Assembly (NCBI GenBank): GCA_945860355.1
Contig: CAMARB010000003.1
Span: forward strand, 1 to 62,013
Direction: 5' to 3'
Source of the DNA: Chthoniobacter flavus
GTDB taxonomy: Bacteria > Verrucomicrobiota > Verrucomicrobiia > Chthoniobacterales > Chthoniobacteraceae
Length of the DNA stretch: 62,013 bases
Part shown: positions 53,949-62,013 of the stretch, piece by piece
Layout: each line of letters opens with the position of its first letter
How positions within the stretch are numbered: the first letter of the stretch is position 1
The notes under the pieces: generated by a model
Told to the model about the DNA's origin: nothing
The model's input: the letters and a program-made list of their open reading frames with translations, nothing else
Databases searched by the model: none
Position numbers and translations under genes: made by a program

Positions 53949-54629
53949 TTAATGCGCCTGGCTCCGCACCCAGTTCACCGCATACCGGATGAGCTCCGGG
54001 GCGGTTTTGAGACCGAGCTTGTCTTTCATGTTAAGGCGATGGGTCTCGATGGTTTTTGAGCTGAGATCGAGGCGCTGGGCGATGTCGCGGGTGTGATGGC
54101 CCTGGCCCACGAGGTCGAGCACCTCGAGTTCCCTGTCGCTGAGCGCGTCAATCGGGTTGGCGGCCGGGGCGGGTTCCTCCGCGGGGCGGGCGCGCCGTTC
54201 CAGGGCGGGGCTGAGGTAAACCTCGCCACCGAGCACTTTCCTGACGGCGGTGAGCAGCAGGTCCGGGGCTTCGCGTTTCATGATGTAGCCCCCGGCGCCG
54301 GCGCGCACCGCCCTGAGGGCGTATAACGACTCGTCGTGCATCGAGAGCACGAGGATCGGCAGCCGGGGGTGTTCGTTGCGGATCTGCTTGATGAGCTCGA
54401 TGCCGTTGGTGCCGTTGAGCGACACATCGATGACGGCGAGGTCCGCGGAAAACGTCCGGAGCGCGTCCAGGGCTTCGGTTGCGGAACTGGCCTCGGCCAC
54501 CACTTGGAGGTCCGGCTCGAGCCCCAGGGTCTGGCAGACGCCGTGCCGGATAATCGGGTGATCGTCCACGACGAGGACGGAATGTTTTGGGGTGATGGAA
54601 ACGGTGGAGGAGAGGGTGTCAGGATACAT
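53949..54629 (-). CDS. NarL/LuxR-family response regulator
   Basis: 226 residues. Receiver domain: VLVVDDHPIIRHGV with acidic pocket, phosphorylatable Asp in LAVIDVSLNGTNG (about residue 68), LSMHDES and KREAP with the conserved Lys. C-terminal LuxR-type HTH: LSDRELEVLDLVGQGHHTRDIAQRLDLSSKTIETHRLNMKDKL. The probable partner is the HisKA_3-type kinase at 55.4-57.1 kb on the same strand, separated by an inserted plus-strand gene. A clear terminator follows. Confidence 0.95.
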   Translation of the reverse strand: MYPDTLSSTVSITPKHSVLVVDDHPIIRHGVCQTLGLEPDLQVVAEASSATEALDALRTFSADLAVIDVSLNGTNGIELIKQIRNEHPRLPILVLSMHDESLYALRAVRAGAGGYIMKREAPDLLLTAVRKVLGGEVYLSPALERRARPAEEPAPAANPIDALSDRELEVLDLVGQGHHTRDIAQRLDLSSKTIETHRLNMKDKLGLKTAPELIRYAVNWVRSQAH

Positions 54630-54838
54630 CAGGAGTCAGTTGCGCGGACGGTCGAAAGCCCACCCTAGGCAGGGCTTTGTGCGCGGCGCCATCGGGCGGG
54701 GTCCCGAGCGCGGGCCGGGTGTTGCGGTGGGAGGCGTGTGCCAGGGGCTTGTGTTTTTCCCTGAGTGCGCGGGCGCGGGGCGTTTACGCAATCGTCGCGG
54801 AAGGCCGCTGGGCGGCGCGGCTGCGATTTTCTGGGTGT

Positions 54839-55261
54839 ATGAAGAAAAACATCATCAATTCTCAATGGGGCGGCCTGCTTTGCGGAGGCACCCTGCTTTG
54901 TGTGGCGGGGTTCTGGGGGGTGCCCGGGCTGGTTCCGGCAGGTTACGCTGAGGACCCCGAGAGATTCCCGGAGCCGACCCCGGCGGCGAGTGTGACGCCT
55001 GCCCCCGGGCGTCCGCAGGAGGCCATCGTCAAGCAGGACGGCGTGGTTTATTTCCTCAAAGAGGGGCGTTGGCAAAAAGTGGAGAGGGAACTGCGTTTAA
55101 GTGAGGGCGTCACCGTGCAGAGTGACGGCGAGGTGATTCTCAAGGACGGCGCCAAGGTGACCCTTAAGGACGGGCAGCTGATCACCCTCGACGGGCGGAT
55201 CATGGTGGCGCCTCCGGGGATCCTGGGGACCGCGCCGTCCCCCGAGCCGTCCCCTCGTTAA
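54839..55261 (+). CDS. DUF6799-like secreted protein
   Basis: 140 residues from the ATG at 54839, with a signal-peptide-like N-terminus (LLCGGTLLCVAGFWGVPGLVPAGYAED). A Pro-rich linker is followed by a domain with repeated strands: DGVVYFLKEGRWQKVERELRL, TVQSDGEVILKDGAKVTLKDG and LITLDGRIMV, which fits the DUF6799 pattern (repeat of 'V..DG...LKDG'). Function unknown. It reads against the flanking two-component genes. Confidence 0.7.
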   Translation: MKKNIINSQWGGLLCGGTLLCVAGFWGVPGLVPAGYAEDPERFPEPTPAASVTPAPGRPQEAIVKQDGVVYFLKEGRWQKVERELRLSEGVTVQSDGEVILKDGAKVTLKDGQLITLDGRIMVAPPGILGTAPSPEPSPR

Positions 55262-55368
55262 GGGCGGTGGGGGAATCCCCTAACGCCGCGATGGAGCCTA
55301 GCTCCGAGCCGCCGGGGGGAGGGGCTGGGCAGCCGTGGCAGCAAAGGGAAGGGGGCGCTGCCGGCGAC

Positions 55369-57063
55369 TTATTCCGCGGAGTGCCAGTTGGCCTTGGAGA
55401 GCGGGATAATGCAGCGCATCACCGTTCCCTTGCCGGGTTGTGAGTCCAGAGTGAGCCGGGCGCGGATGGCCCGGGCGCGGTATTGGAGGTTGAGAAGGCC
55501 CATGCCGCCGCCCGGCTCCTCCTGGGGGGTGAACCCATTGCCGTCGTCGCTGACGGTGAGCTCGAGTTGTTCCTCCTGGAGATGCACGGAGATACGGATC
55601 TCCTGGGCGGCGGCGTGTTTGAGGGCGTTTTGGACGGTCTCCTGGGCGATCCTGTAGACGTGGAGGGCTGCGCCGGGGGAGAGATCGATTTTTTCGGGGC
55701 GAATGAGTCGGCAAGGCACGGATGCGCAGGTGCGTTTGGCGAGCTCTTCAAACGCCGCGACGAGGCCCCGGCTGGAGTGGAGAGACACCGGGTGGAGTCC
55801 CTTGGCGAGGTCCCGCGCCTGGTCGATGGCGGTGCGGATCAGATCCACGATCTGCTGGGCCTGCTGGGCCTCGGGGGCGTTGCGGCGGGCGAGGCTTTGG
55901 CTGAGCATCTTGGTGAGCATGGCCGTGCCGGTGAGTTGCTGGCAGACGCCGTCGTGCAGGTCTTGTCCGAGCCGTTCCCGCTCGGCTTCCGAGGCCGTCA
56001 GCAGCGCGTTCTCGAGTCGTTCGCGTTCGATGAGTTGGCGCTCGAGCAGGTTGACCGCCTGCGAAAGTTCCAGGGTGCGTTCCATGACGCGTTGTTCCAG
56101 CGCGGCCTGCGCGTTCTGCAATGTTTGCTCGATCCGGCGCCGCTCGGTGTTGTCCCGGATGATCTTGGAAAAACCTGTCACCTCGCCTTTGGCGTTGCGC
56201 AGCGCGGTCACGATACACGTGGCCCAGAAGTGGCCTCCGTCCTTGCGCATCTGCCGGCGTTCGATCTGGACTTGTTCGCCGCTCTCGGCCCGGTGCAGAT
56301 CCTCCTCAGGAACACCTTGAATGCGGTCCTCCTTCGGAAAGAGCAACGCCCCGGAGGCGCCCACAAACTCCGCTTCGTTGTATCCCAGGACCCGCTGGAT
56401 GCCGCGATTCCACGTTGCGAGTTTGCCCTCCCGGTCCATGAGAAAGAGGGCGTAGTCCTCGACATCTTCGAAGATCCGCCGGTGCTGCTCTTCCGTGGGC
56501 CGGAGCGCGGGAGACGGCAAGGCGCGGGAGGGTCTGCCCCGCAGGAATTTGTCGAACCCGATGAGCTGGCCGTTTTCGTCAAACTTGGGCGTGGTGAGGG
56601 TCTGCCCCCAGAACCGGCTTCCGTCCCTGCGCATGCCCCAGCCCTCCGCCTCATAACGGCCCTGATCCGTCGCCTTTTGGAGTTCCTCGCCGTGCCGCCC
56701 CTCCCGCCAGTCGCGTCGGGTGTAGAGCGGACGCGCCTCTTTCCCGAGCATGTCCTCCGCAGAGTATCCGGTGATTCTTTCGGCTCCTAAACTCCAGGTG
56801 TTGATGTGTCCGTCGGCGGCGAGTGAAAACATGGCTTCGATGAGGGGTTCTGTATGATCCGCAGGATTGGGTTGCTGAGGTTTATCTGGGGCGACCGGGC
56901 CTTTGCGTCCGGCGTCGCCGGGCGTTGAGGAGGGATTCCGCGCCGCGCTGGGGGCCGGTCCGAAACCGCGCTGACATGCGTCTAGCGCGAGAACGTTTCC
57001 GGGGTCGCTCGCTTGGTCGGAGTCCACTGGACCGTCGCTACCAGCCGTCCGCGAGGAGGACAC
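55369..57063 (-). CDS. PAS-domain sensor histidine kinase (NarX-like HisKA_3)
   Basis: 564 residues, soluble. An unstructured N-terminus of about 70, then two PAS/PAC domains: about 72-180 (FSLAADGHINTWSLGAERITGYSAEDMLG) and about 195-310 (DYALFLMDREGKLATWNRGIQRVLGYNEAEFVG, RKDGGHFWATCIVTAL). Coiled coil, then HisKA_3 with H-box ERERLGQDLHDGVCQQLTG and a HATPase_c domain (RIAQETVQNALKHAAAQEI, VSDDGNGF, GGMGLLNLQYRARAI). The start is GTG at 57063 and uncertain. Likely partner of the NarL-type regulator downstream. Confidence 0.93.
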   Translation of the reverse strand: MSSSRTAGSDGPVDSDQASDPGNVLALDACQRGFGPAPSAARNPSSTPGDAGRKGPVAPDKPQQPNPADHTEPLIEAMFSLAADGHINTWSLGAERITGYSAEDMLGKEARPLYTRRDWREGRHGEELQKATDQGRYEAEGWGMRRDGSRFWGQTLTTPKFDENGQLIGFDKFLRGRPSRALPSPALRPTEEQHRRIFEDVEDYALFLMDREGKLATWNRGIQRVLGYNEAEFVGASGALLFPKEDRIQGVPEEDLHRAESGEQVQIERRQMRKDGGHFWATCIVTALRNAKGEVTGFSKIIRDNTERRRIEQTLQNAQAALEQRVMERTLELSQAVNLLERQLIERERLENALLTASEAERERLGQDLHDGVCQQLTGTAMLTKMLSQSLARRNAPEAQQAQQIVDLIRTAIDQARDLAKGLHPVSLHSSRGLVAAFEELAKRTCASVPCRLIRPEKIDLSPGAALHVYRIAQETVQNALKHAAAQEIRISVHLQEEQLELTVSDDGNGFTPQEEPGGGMGLLNLQYRARAIRARLTLDSQPGKGTVMRCIIPLSKANWHSAE

Positions 57064-57210
57064 GCACAGACAGCAATCTGAGCGTTCCTTGGGGGCGTTC
57101 TCCGATGAAGCGGGCGATGCCCCTCTTTTTCCCCGGATTTATCCCCCCGTGAATCCCTGCGAGGAACACCTTGCAGCCCTCGCGGGGTTTCTCTACGGTG
57201 CGCGCCTCTT

Positions 57211-57287
57211 CGGGGTGTAGCTTAGCTTGGTAGAGCGCCTGGTTTGGGACCAGGAGGTCGCAGGTTCGAATCCTGTCGCCCCGACCA
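57211..57287 (+). tRNA. tRNA-Pro (TGG)
   Basis: 77-nt cloverleaf with encoded CCA. Acceptor arm CGGGGTG pairs with CGCCCCG (one G-U), anticodon stem CCTGG/CCAGG encloses loop TTTGGGA with anticodon TGG at 57245-57247, and T-arm GTTCGAATC is canonical. D-arm GCTTAGCTTGGTAGAGC present. Confidence 0.98.
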
Positions 57288-57370
57288 CTTTCTTGAATTC
57301 CGCCGGTGTCACTCCTCCGGGGGCGGCGTGGAAGGTCCGGCCAACGAAAAATGATCAACCGCCGATCGGC

Positions 57371-57385
57371 AGGGCTCACGCATCT
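57371..57385 (+). repeat. left terminal inverted repeat of a 504-bp element
   Basis: AGGGCTCACGCATCT is the exact reverse complement of 57860-57874. Both copies are followed inward by an A/T run. Confidence 0.8.
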
Positions 57386-57614
57386 AAAATTGAGGGGACA
57401 GGGAAGCAGAGGGGTGAGGGGTGAGCACAGAGGGGTTTACCCGGAGCAACTGGGAGCGTTTTGAATGGCGGGTTGATTCATTCCGCGCCCCGAACCTCCC
57501 CATATCCCTCGATCAGGGCCAGAGGCCCGGGCGTATCGCCGACAGCTCGCTCTGAAACGGCTCTCAGATCTCACCCCTCACCCCTCACCCCTGACCGGGC
57601 AGGAGCCCGTAGTG

Positions 57615-57706
57615 AACATCGGTCATAACCGGCGCTCGAGCGAAGCGACACCGCCGGAACGCGCTCCACCCGGAAACATTCCACCCCGCCGAGGGGTGGC
57701 AGAAGA
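57615..57706 (-). repeat. dispersed repeat R2, copy 2 (inverted)
   Basis: Reverse complement closely matches 27034-27124, including GGGGTGGAATGTTTC and TTCCGGCGGTGTCGCTTCGC. Part of the 504-bp element. Confidence 0.85.
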
Positions 57707-57762
57707 TTTGTTCCCCGGGTGGTCTCTGGCACGCCCTGCCGGGGTGCCGTCCCGGGGAGACG

Positions 57763-57800
57763 GCCTTCCGGCGGTGTCGCTTCGCTCAACCGTCGGCTCC
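57763..57800 (+). repeat. dispersed repeat R2, partial copy 3
   Basis: Contains TTCCGGCGGTGTCGCTTCGC followed by TCAACCGTCGGCT, in the orientation opposite to the neighbouring copy, so the two face each other. Confidence 0.75.
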
Positions 57801-57859
57801 TTTCTGGGATGCCTCCGGCATCGGATCGATCCCCGCGTGCGGGTTCCTCGCGTTTTTTA

Positions 57860-57874
57860 AGATGCGTGAGCCCT
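57860..57874 (-). repeat. right terminal inverted repeat of the 504-bp element
   Basis: AGATGCGTGAGCCCT, exact reverse complement of 57371-57385. Confidence 0.8.
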
Positions 57875-57994
57875 GCGCCTCTGGGCACGCGCTGTGGTAA
57901 TTCGCCGACGAGCTGCTTTGTTCTTTCGCGATCGCGCACGGGACCTGCTTGTCTCATCCGGCTGATTCCGCCGATTTGCCTTCTTTCCCGCCCC

Positions 57995-59149
57995 ATGGTC
58001 CGTCCGATCCAAAAAAACACGCGCACCCAGATCCCGCCGCATTTTTTCACCGACCCTCGTATCTTCGAGAAGGAACAGGAGGTCATTTTCCGGGCGACGT
58101 GGCAGTTTTTCTGTCTGACGACCGATCTGAAGGGGGACCAAGATTTTGTGACGGGCGACGTGGGGGGGATTCCCGTGGTTGTGCAGAATTTCAAGGGCAA
58201 GCTCCGGGCGTTTCAGAACGTTTGTTCCCACCGTTATTCGCCGATCCAGACGGCGTGTTCCGGGAACCGGCCGTTGGTGTGTCCCTATCACGGCTGGAAG
58301 TATGCGGAGACCGGTGTGCCGCTGGGGATCCCTCACAACCTGGAGTTTTATCCCATTACCTCGGAGGAAAAATGCCAGCTTGCGCTGCGCTCATTCAAGG
58401 TGGAGACGTGCGGGAACTTTGTGTTTGTGAGCATCGCATGCGAGCGCAGTCTCCGGGAGCAATTGGGCGAATGGCACGGGCTCCTGGGCCGGATTGGCCA
58501 GGGCGTGGACGATGTTTATTTCACCACGCAGCTGGAGTCGGAATGCAACTGGAAGTTCGTCGTGGAGAATGCGTTTGACGACATCCACGCCGAGTTTGTG
58601 CATCCCACGGCGTCGTTGGACACCAGCGTCTACACGGGGTCCCGGTGGGAGTTTCATCCGTATTCCAGCCAGACCGAAGACCTGCCGCGCGACTACTCCA
58701 AGCGGCACGCCCAGCTGACGGTTTCCATGAGCGACGCCACCGTGGAGCGGAACGAACAGCTCTGGAGCGAGCATTTCCCGGATCGCGTCCACCGGTTTCC
58801 CGATTACCTGCATCTCTTTGTTTACCCCAATCTCATCCTCACCTCGGTGCAGGGATTTTGGTACAACCTCGTGCATTACAAACCGATCTCGGCGGAGCGT
58901 TCCCGGATGACGCACTGGCTGATTCCCGCGCGCCCGGCCAGCGGCCCCTCTCGGGTCACCCCGGAGTTGCTCTATCGCCTCGCCCTGGGGTCGCTGCGGG
59001 TCTTTGAGGAGGACGTGCGCGCCGTGGAGGTCACCCAGCCGGTGATCCGCTCGGTGTGCCAGCCCGGGATCCTCGGACAACGCGAAAACAAGATCGCGTC
59101 TTTTGAGTCCGCCTACATGGATCTCATGGCACCCGTCACCCCCGCCTAA
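57995..59149 (+). CDS. Rieske non-heme iron oxygenase, alpha subunit type
   Basis: 384 residues. N-terminal Rieske [2Fe-2S] domain with Cys77-x-His79 (CSHR) and Cys96-x-x-His99 (CPYHGWKY). Mononuclear iron site: ENAFDDIHAEFVHP with His198 and His203 and bridging Asp195/196, and FEEDVRAVEVTQ supplying the usual third Asp near residue 341. This is the ring-hydroxylating/sterol-type oxygenase fold, but many relatives act on non-aromatic natural products. The ATG at 57995 was chosen; the frame upstream runs through the repeat element. First of three tightly spaced genes. No reductase or ferredoxin gene is adjacent. Confidence 0.93.
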   Translation: MVRPIQKNTRTQIPPHFFTDPRIFEKEQEVIFRATWQFFCLTTDLKGDQDFVTGDVGGIPVVVQNFKGKLRAFQNVCSHRYSPIQTACSGNRPLVCPYHGWKYAETGVPLGIPHNLEFYPITSEEKCQLALRSFKVETCGNFVFVSIACERSLREQLGEWHGLLGRIGQGVDDVYFTTQLESECNWKFVVENAFDDIHAEFVHPTASLDTSVYTGSRWEFHPYSSQTEDLPRDYSKRHAQLTVSMSDATVERNEQLWSEHFPDRVHRFPDYLHLFVYPNLILTSVQGFWYNLVHYKPISAERSRMTHWLIPARPASGPSRVTPELLYRLALGSLRVFEEDVRAVEVTQPVIRSVCQPGILGQRENKIASFESAYMDLMAPVTPA

Positions 59150-59152
59150 ATC

Positions 59153-59824
59153 ATGAGCGAACGATCCAAAGTCGTGGTGTTCGGGGTGAACGCGTTTGCG
59201 CGGATGATCGCCGCCGGGTTTGAAGCCTATGGGGAACGCCGCGTAGTGGCGCACACGGTGCATGAGCGGTTTCTCACGGAACCGCAGATTGGTTCAAAAC
59301 CGGCCGTCGCTTTCGAGACGCTCGCCGAGCATTTTGATCCGGCTGAACACGAGATTTTTGTCGCCATCGAGCATGCCCGGCTAAATGTGGCCCGGGGTGA
59401 GATCCTCGATGAGGCCCAGCGTCTGGGCTATCGTCCGGCGTCGCTCATCAGTCCCGGCGCGCAGATTGCCGAGGATGTCGTGTTGGGCGAACACTGCCTG
59501 GTCCTTGAGAACGCGGTGATCCAATTCGGCGCGCGGATGGGGCGAAACAACTTCCTCTTTGCGCACAGCTTTTTTGGCCAGGACACGCGGGTCGGCGACC
59601 ACAACTATTTCGGGAGCGGTTTTTTTGCCGATCGCAACGTCACCATCGGGTCCTTCAGCACGTTTGGCAGCAAAGTGCGCGTCGCGGAGTCTGTGCGGGT
59701 GCATGATTGGACTTTTGTGAAGCCCTTCCACGACGTGAATGAGACCCTCTCGGAGCCTACTTTTATCCACGCCGCGCTGCGCGCCCCGGGCCGTATTGTT
59801 GACCGCAGAACATCCCGTCCATAA
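59153..59824 (+). CDS. NeuD/PglD-like left-handed beta-helix acyltransferase
   Basis: 223 residues. The N-terminal PglD-like sugar-binding Rossmann domain (KVVVFGVNAFARMIAAGFEAYG ... HEIFVAIEHARLN) is followed by hexapeptide repeats from about 100: LISPGAQIAEDVVLGEHCLV, AVIQFGARMGRNNFLFAHSF and DTRVGDHNYFGSGFFADRNV. Such proteins usually acetylate sugar nucleotides such as bacillosamine or sialic acid precursors. It starts 3 bp after the Rieske gene stop, so it is cotranscribed. The final residues (IVDRRTSRP) look non-conserved. Confidence 0.85.
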   Translation: MSERSKVVVFGVNAFARMIAAGFEAYGERRVVAHTVHERFLTEPQIGSKPAVAFETLAEHFDPAEHEIFVAIEHARLNVARGEILDEAQRLGYRPASLISPGAQIAEDVVLGEHCLVLENAVIQFGARMGRNNFLFAHSFFGQDTRVGDHNYFGSGFFADRNVTIGSFSTFGSKVRVAESVRVHDWTFVKPFHDVNETLSEPTFIHAALRAPGRIVDRRTSRP

Positions 59825-59840
59825 TTTTATAAACCATTCT

Positions 59841-61037
59841 ATGTCAGCGCCTTCCTCCGCATCCCCCCGCGATTTCACAAGTGAGCGGCTGTCCGCCCGC
59901 TTCCGGCAGACCCTCCAAACCGCGGAGGCCGATCCGCTGGCTTTTCTCCCCGACTGGGCCCGCGAGCTGGATCCCGCCGATCTGGCCTCGATTCCCGTGA
60001 TCTGCTGCGGGGCCAATTCGATGGGCTGGTTTTTTCTCCAGGCCGCCCGGCACTTGAACATCATCGGTTTGGTGGATGACTTCAAAAAGGGGCAGGCGTA
60101 CTGCGGGCACACCTGCATCGGAACCGCCGAGTTTGTGGCGCTGACCAAGAAAACGCCCAACGCGATTTGCATCAATTTGGCGCAGTGGGATCTCGGCTGC
60201 CGGTATTTCGACAACCTGGCCCGGCGTTTTCAGCTGCGGATGCTCAACTTCGGTCAGGCGGTGCGGTTCTTCGGGTGCGCCGTGGACTTCCGGCTCGCCG
60301 ATTGGCGGCCGAGTATTGTGGCCCGGCAAAATGAGTTCCTCGCGCTGGAGTCCATGCTCTGCGACGAGCTCTCCAAACAAACGCTCTTCAGCGTGCTCAC
60401 CCATCATCTCGACAACAATCGGGAGCATCTGCTCGGGATCAACCGATCCTACGACGCCCATTATTTCCGGTCCGGCCTTTTTGAGCTGCGCCCGGACGAG
60501 ATTTTTGTGGATTGCGGCGCCGCGGTGGGGGAGACGGTGGATCACTTCCTGGAAATCACCCGGGAGAGTTTCCGCGGGCTCTACGCTTTCGAGCCGGACC
60601 GCGACAACTTCGGCAAGCTCAGCGAAAAGATCGGCCGGTATCGCAACCTGCCTTTTTCAAAGAACATCCATCTCCGGAACAAGGCGACCGGGGCGCGCGA
60701 TGCCAAAGTGGCTTTTGAACACGGCGGCGGGGAAGGCTCGCGCGTGCTGGAGGGGCTTGCCGGGGAAAGCGTGATGGATCTCGTGCGGTTGGACAGCGAG
60801 TTAAGCGAGGGCGCCACTTTCCTGAAGCTCGACGTGGAGGGTCACGAACTCGACACGCTCAAGGGCGCGGAAGCGACGATCCGGCAGCACAAACCGCGGA
60901 TCGCGGTCTGTGTCTATCATCGGGATGACGATCTGTTGACGATCCCCGCCTATCTCAAGTCGCTCAATCCCGACTACAACATCGGCCTGCGGCACTGTAA
61001 CCAGGTGCGTTTTGACACGATCTGTTTCGCGTTTTAA
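59841..61037 (+). CDS. FkbM-family methyltransferase with N-terminal Rossmann domain
   Basis: 398 residues. Residues about 50-145 form a second Rossmann-type domain (IPVICCGANSMGWFFLQAARHLNIIGLVDDFKKG), similar in kind to the sugar-binding domain of the upstream acyltransferase. The C-terminal SAM-dependent methyltransferase starts with FVDCGAAVGETVDHF (222-235), with LYAFEPDRDNF and the FkbM signature FLKLDVEGHELDTLKGAEATI. FkbM enzymes O-methylate sugars or polyketide hydroxyls. ATG 59841 lies 16 bp after the acyltransferase stop. Confidence 0.92.
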   Translation: MSAPSSASPRDFTSERLSARFRQTLQTAEADPLAFLPDWARELDPADLASIPVICCGANSMGWFFLQAARHLNIIGLVDDFKKGQAYCGHTCIGTAEFVALTKKTPNAICINLAQWDLGCRYFDNLARRFQLRMLNFGQAVRFFGCAVDFRLADWRPSIVARQNEFLALESMLCDELSKQTLFSVLTHHLDNNREHLLGINRSYDAHYFRSGLFELRPDEIFVDCGAAVGETVDHFLEITRESFRGLYAFEPDRDNFGKLSEKIGRYRNLPFSKNIHLRNKATGARDAKVAFEHGGGEGSRVLEGLAGESVMDLVRLDSELSEGATFLKLDVEGHELDTLKGAEATIRQHKPRIAVCVYHRDDDLLTIPAYLKSLNPDYNIGLRHCNQVRFDTICFAF

Positions 61038-61068
61038 CCCGGGTTCCCGCCGCTGAAGGACGGAGGAG

Positions 61069-61135
61069 GAACCGCAGAGAGCGCAGAGAACTCCTGAACC
61101 GCAATCCCCTTTGAGGTCTTTGCGATCTCTGCCGT
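61069..61135. repeat. 'CCGCAGAG' repeat with inverted ends
   Basis: ACCGCAGAGAGCGCAGAGAA and, at the other end, TTTGCGATCTCTGCCGTT form an imperfect inverted repeat around a 30-bp centre. Related to the repeats at 20080-20245. Located between convergent genes (FkbM and yjbQ). Confidence 0.7.
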
Positions 61136-61182
61136 TTGATCCCAAGCCATGCGATCCAGCGTGGTGCCGGGTGGCGGCGCGT

Positions 61183-61599
<417 letters not shown>

Positions 61600-61683
61600 C
61601 GGGCCGGCAGTTTTCCGGGGGGGGCGGGGGCTTGTCCACCCTGGAGCGCAGCGAGGGTGCGAGCGGTTTGTGCCGGAGCTTTC

Positions 61684-62013
61684 TCAGGGCCGGAGATCCT
61701 TGGCGTTGGGGCGCTCCGCTTCGTCGAGGATGCGCACCTGGTTGATCGACTTGAAGAGCGAGCGATCGGCGTAGGACCAAACCAACTGCTTGTCGGGTGT
61801 GATCTCGTAAATCTGCGGACTTTCTCCGGACAACCAGTTGCAGATCACCGTGTTCCCATTGCGGAGGCGCTGTGCTCCGGTGATCGAATGGAGCGGGGGT
61901 GGGGGCAGGTCGCTTTCCCCCAGGGACCAGACGACCTCACCGGCGGGGGTGGTTTCCTGGATCTTGCGGGCGTAGCCGCAGGTCACCAGCAAGTTCCCGT
62001 TCTGCAGGGGTTC
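61684..62013 (-). CDS. beta-propeller-like protein, 3' part only
   Basis: The frame is open to the window edge, so the start is missing. At least 109 residues of blade-like repeats are visible: NGNLLVTCGYARKIQETTPA, GEVVWSL, RLRNGNTVICNWLSGESPQI and YEITPDKQLVWSYADRSLF. The 'NGNTLICD...G....YEITPxGxxVWxY' pattern is that of PQQ-like/arylsulfotransferase-type propellers common in Planctomycetes and Verrucomicrobia. No catalytic assignment is possible from this part. Confidence 0.8.
   Translation of the reverse strand, partial: EPLQNGNLLVTCGYARKIQETTPAGEVVWSLGESDLPPPPLHSITGAQRLRNGNTVICNWLSGESPQIYEITPDKQLVWSYADRSLFKSINQVRILDEAERPNAKDLRP

Larger units (their letters stand above)
57371..57874. 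mobile_element. 504-bp non-coding element with 15-bp terminal inverted repeats
   Basis: Bounded by perfect 15-bp inverted repeats and holding two further inverted pairs: GAGGGGTGAGGGGTGAG (57409-57425) against CTCACCCCTCACCCCTC (57570-57586), and the R2 cores at 57646-57665 and 57767-57787. No transposase frame. This looks like a composite MITE-like element. No clear target-site duplication is visible. It sits between tRNA-Pro and the Rieske operon. Confidence 0.6.

Noticed and set aside
57409-57592. CRISPR-like array from the repeated CACCCCT units
   Set aside because: Units are short, tandem and without spacers of regular length; they form an inverted pair, not a repeat-spacer array.
57211-57994. 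Integrative element inserted at tRNA-Pro
   Set aside because: No integrase, and no second copy of the tRNA 3' end was found in the window. The repeat block beside the tRNA has its own inverted termini.
57719-57994. N-terminal extension of the Rieske protein
   Set aside because: The frame is open upstream but encodes Arg/Pro/Ser-rich sequence made by the repeat element. The conserved protein starts at 57995.

Overview
This is a high-GC bacterial segment, most probably from the phylum Verrucomicrobiota. The lineage call rests on several independent family signatures: a planctomycete/verrucomicrobial-type ECF sigma factor, a decayed 'Verru_Chthon' pilin-like cassette, five sulfatase genes or remnants, laminin-G/DUF1080-like secreted proteins, and several families of dispersed non-coding repeats. 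I cannot resolve the class.

Layout. 0-7 kb is a housekeeping block: rpoC, a cobalamin adenosyltransferase, rpsB and tsf, with hairpin terminators between them. 7-9 kb holds a cupin, a small unknown protein and a Gfo/Idh/MocA oxidoreductase. 9-12 kb is a tightly overlapped minus-strand operon queF-queC-queE-queD-folE2, a complete GTP-to-preQ1 (queuosine precursor) pathway. 12-13.4 kb is an HI0933-like flavoprotein. 13.8-16.5 kb is an esterase-sulfatase pair. 16.5-21.4 kb is a degraded region: a sulfatase remnant, a broken surface-protein gene, repeats, a fasciclin protein and a laminin-G-like protein. 21.5-26.6 kb is a divergent AraC/XylR-type regulator and a deoxy-sugar operon (isomerase, class II aldolase, rhamnulokinase). 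26.6-31.2 kb has repeats, a lipoprotein and an operon of ECF sigma factor, membrane-anchored partner and a sialate O-acetylesterase broken by an in-frame amber codon. 31.4-41.5 kb carries a class III adenylate cyclase, a probable M14-like pseudoenzyme, a GT20 trehalose-phosphate-synthase-like protein fused to an HPr domain, YezD, an alginate-export-type porin, a laminin-G-like protein and an NtrB/NtrC-like two-component pair. 41.6-44.5 kb is a second hydrolase-sulfatase pair beside a sulfatase remnant. 44.8-47.4 kb has rsgA, a repeat and a secreted TIM-barrel epimerase-like protein. 47.5-49.2 kb is the decayed Verru_Chthon cassette. 49.2-51 kb is mostly gene debris and repeats, with one tiny membrane protein. 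51-57 kb has lon, a NarL-type response regulator, a DUF6799-like protein and a PAS histidine kinase. 57.2 kb is tRNA-Pro(TGG), followed by a 0.5-kb repeat block with terminal inverted repeats. 58-61 kb is a three-gene operon (Rieske oxygenase, NeuD-like acyltransferase, FkbM methyltransferase). The window ends with yjbQ and a partial beta-propeller-like gene.

How it works together. Sulfatases, esterases, the alginate-type porin, laminin-G-like proteins and the fucose/rhamnose-type operon suggest a heterotroph that strips sulfate and acyl groups from polysaccharides and catabolises deoxy-sugars. Secreted-protein and pilin-like genes show much decay (in-frame stops, truncations), whereas the core and queuosine genes are intact. 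The most unusual object is the GT20-HPr fusion at 33.5-35.3 kb.
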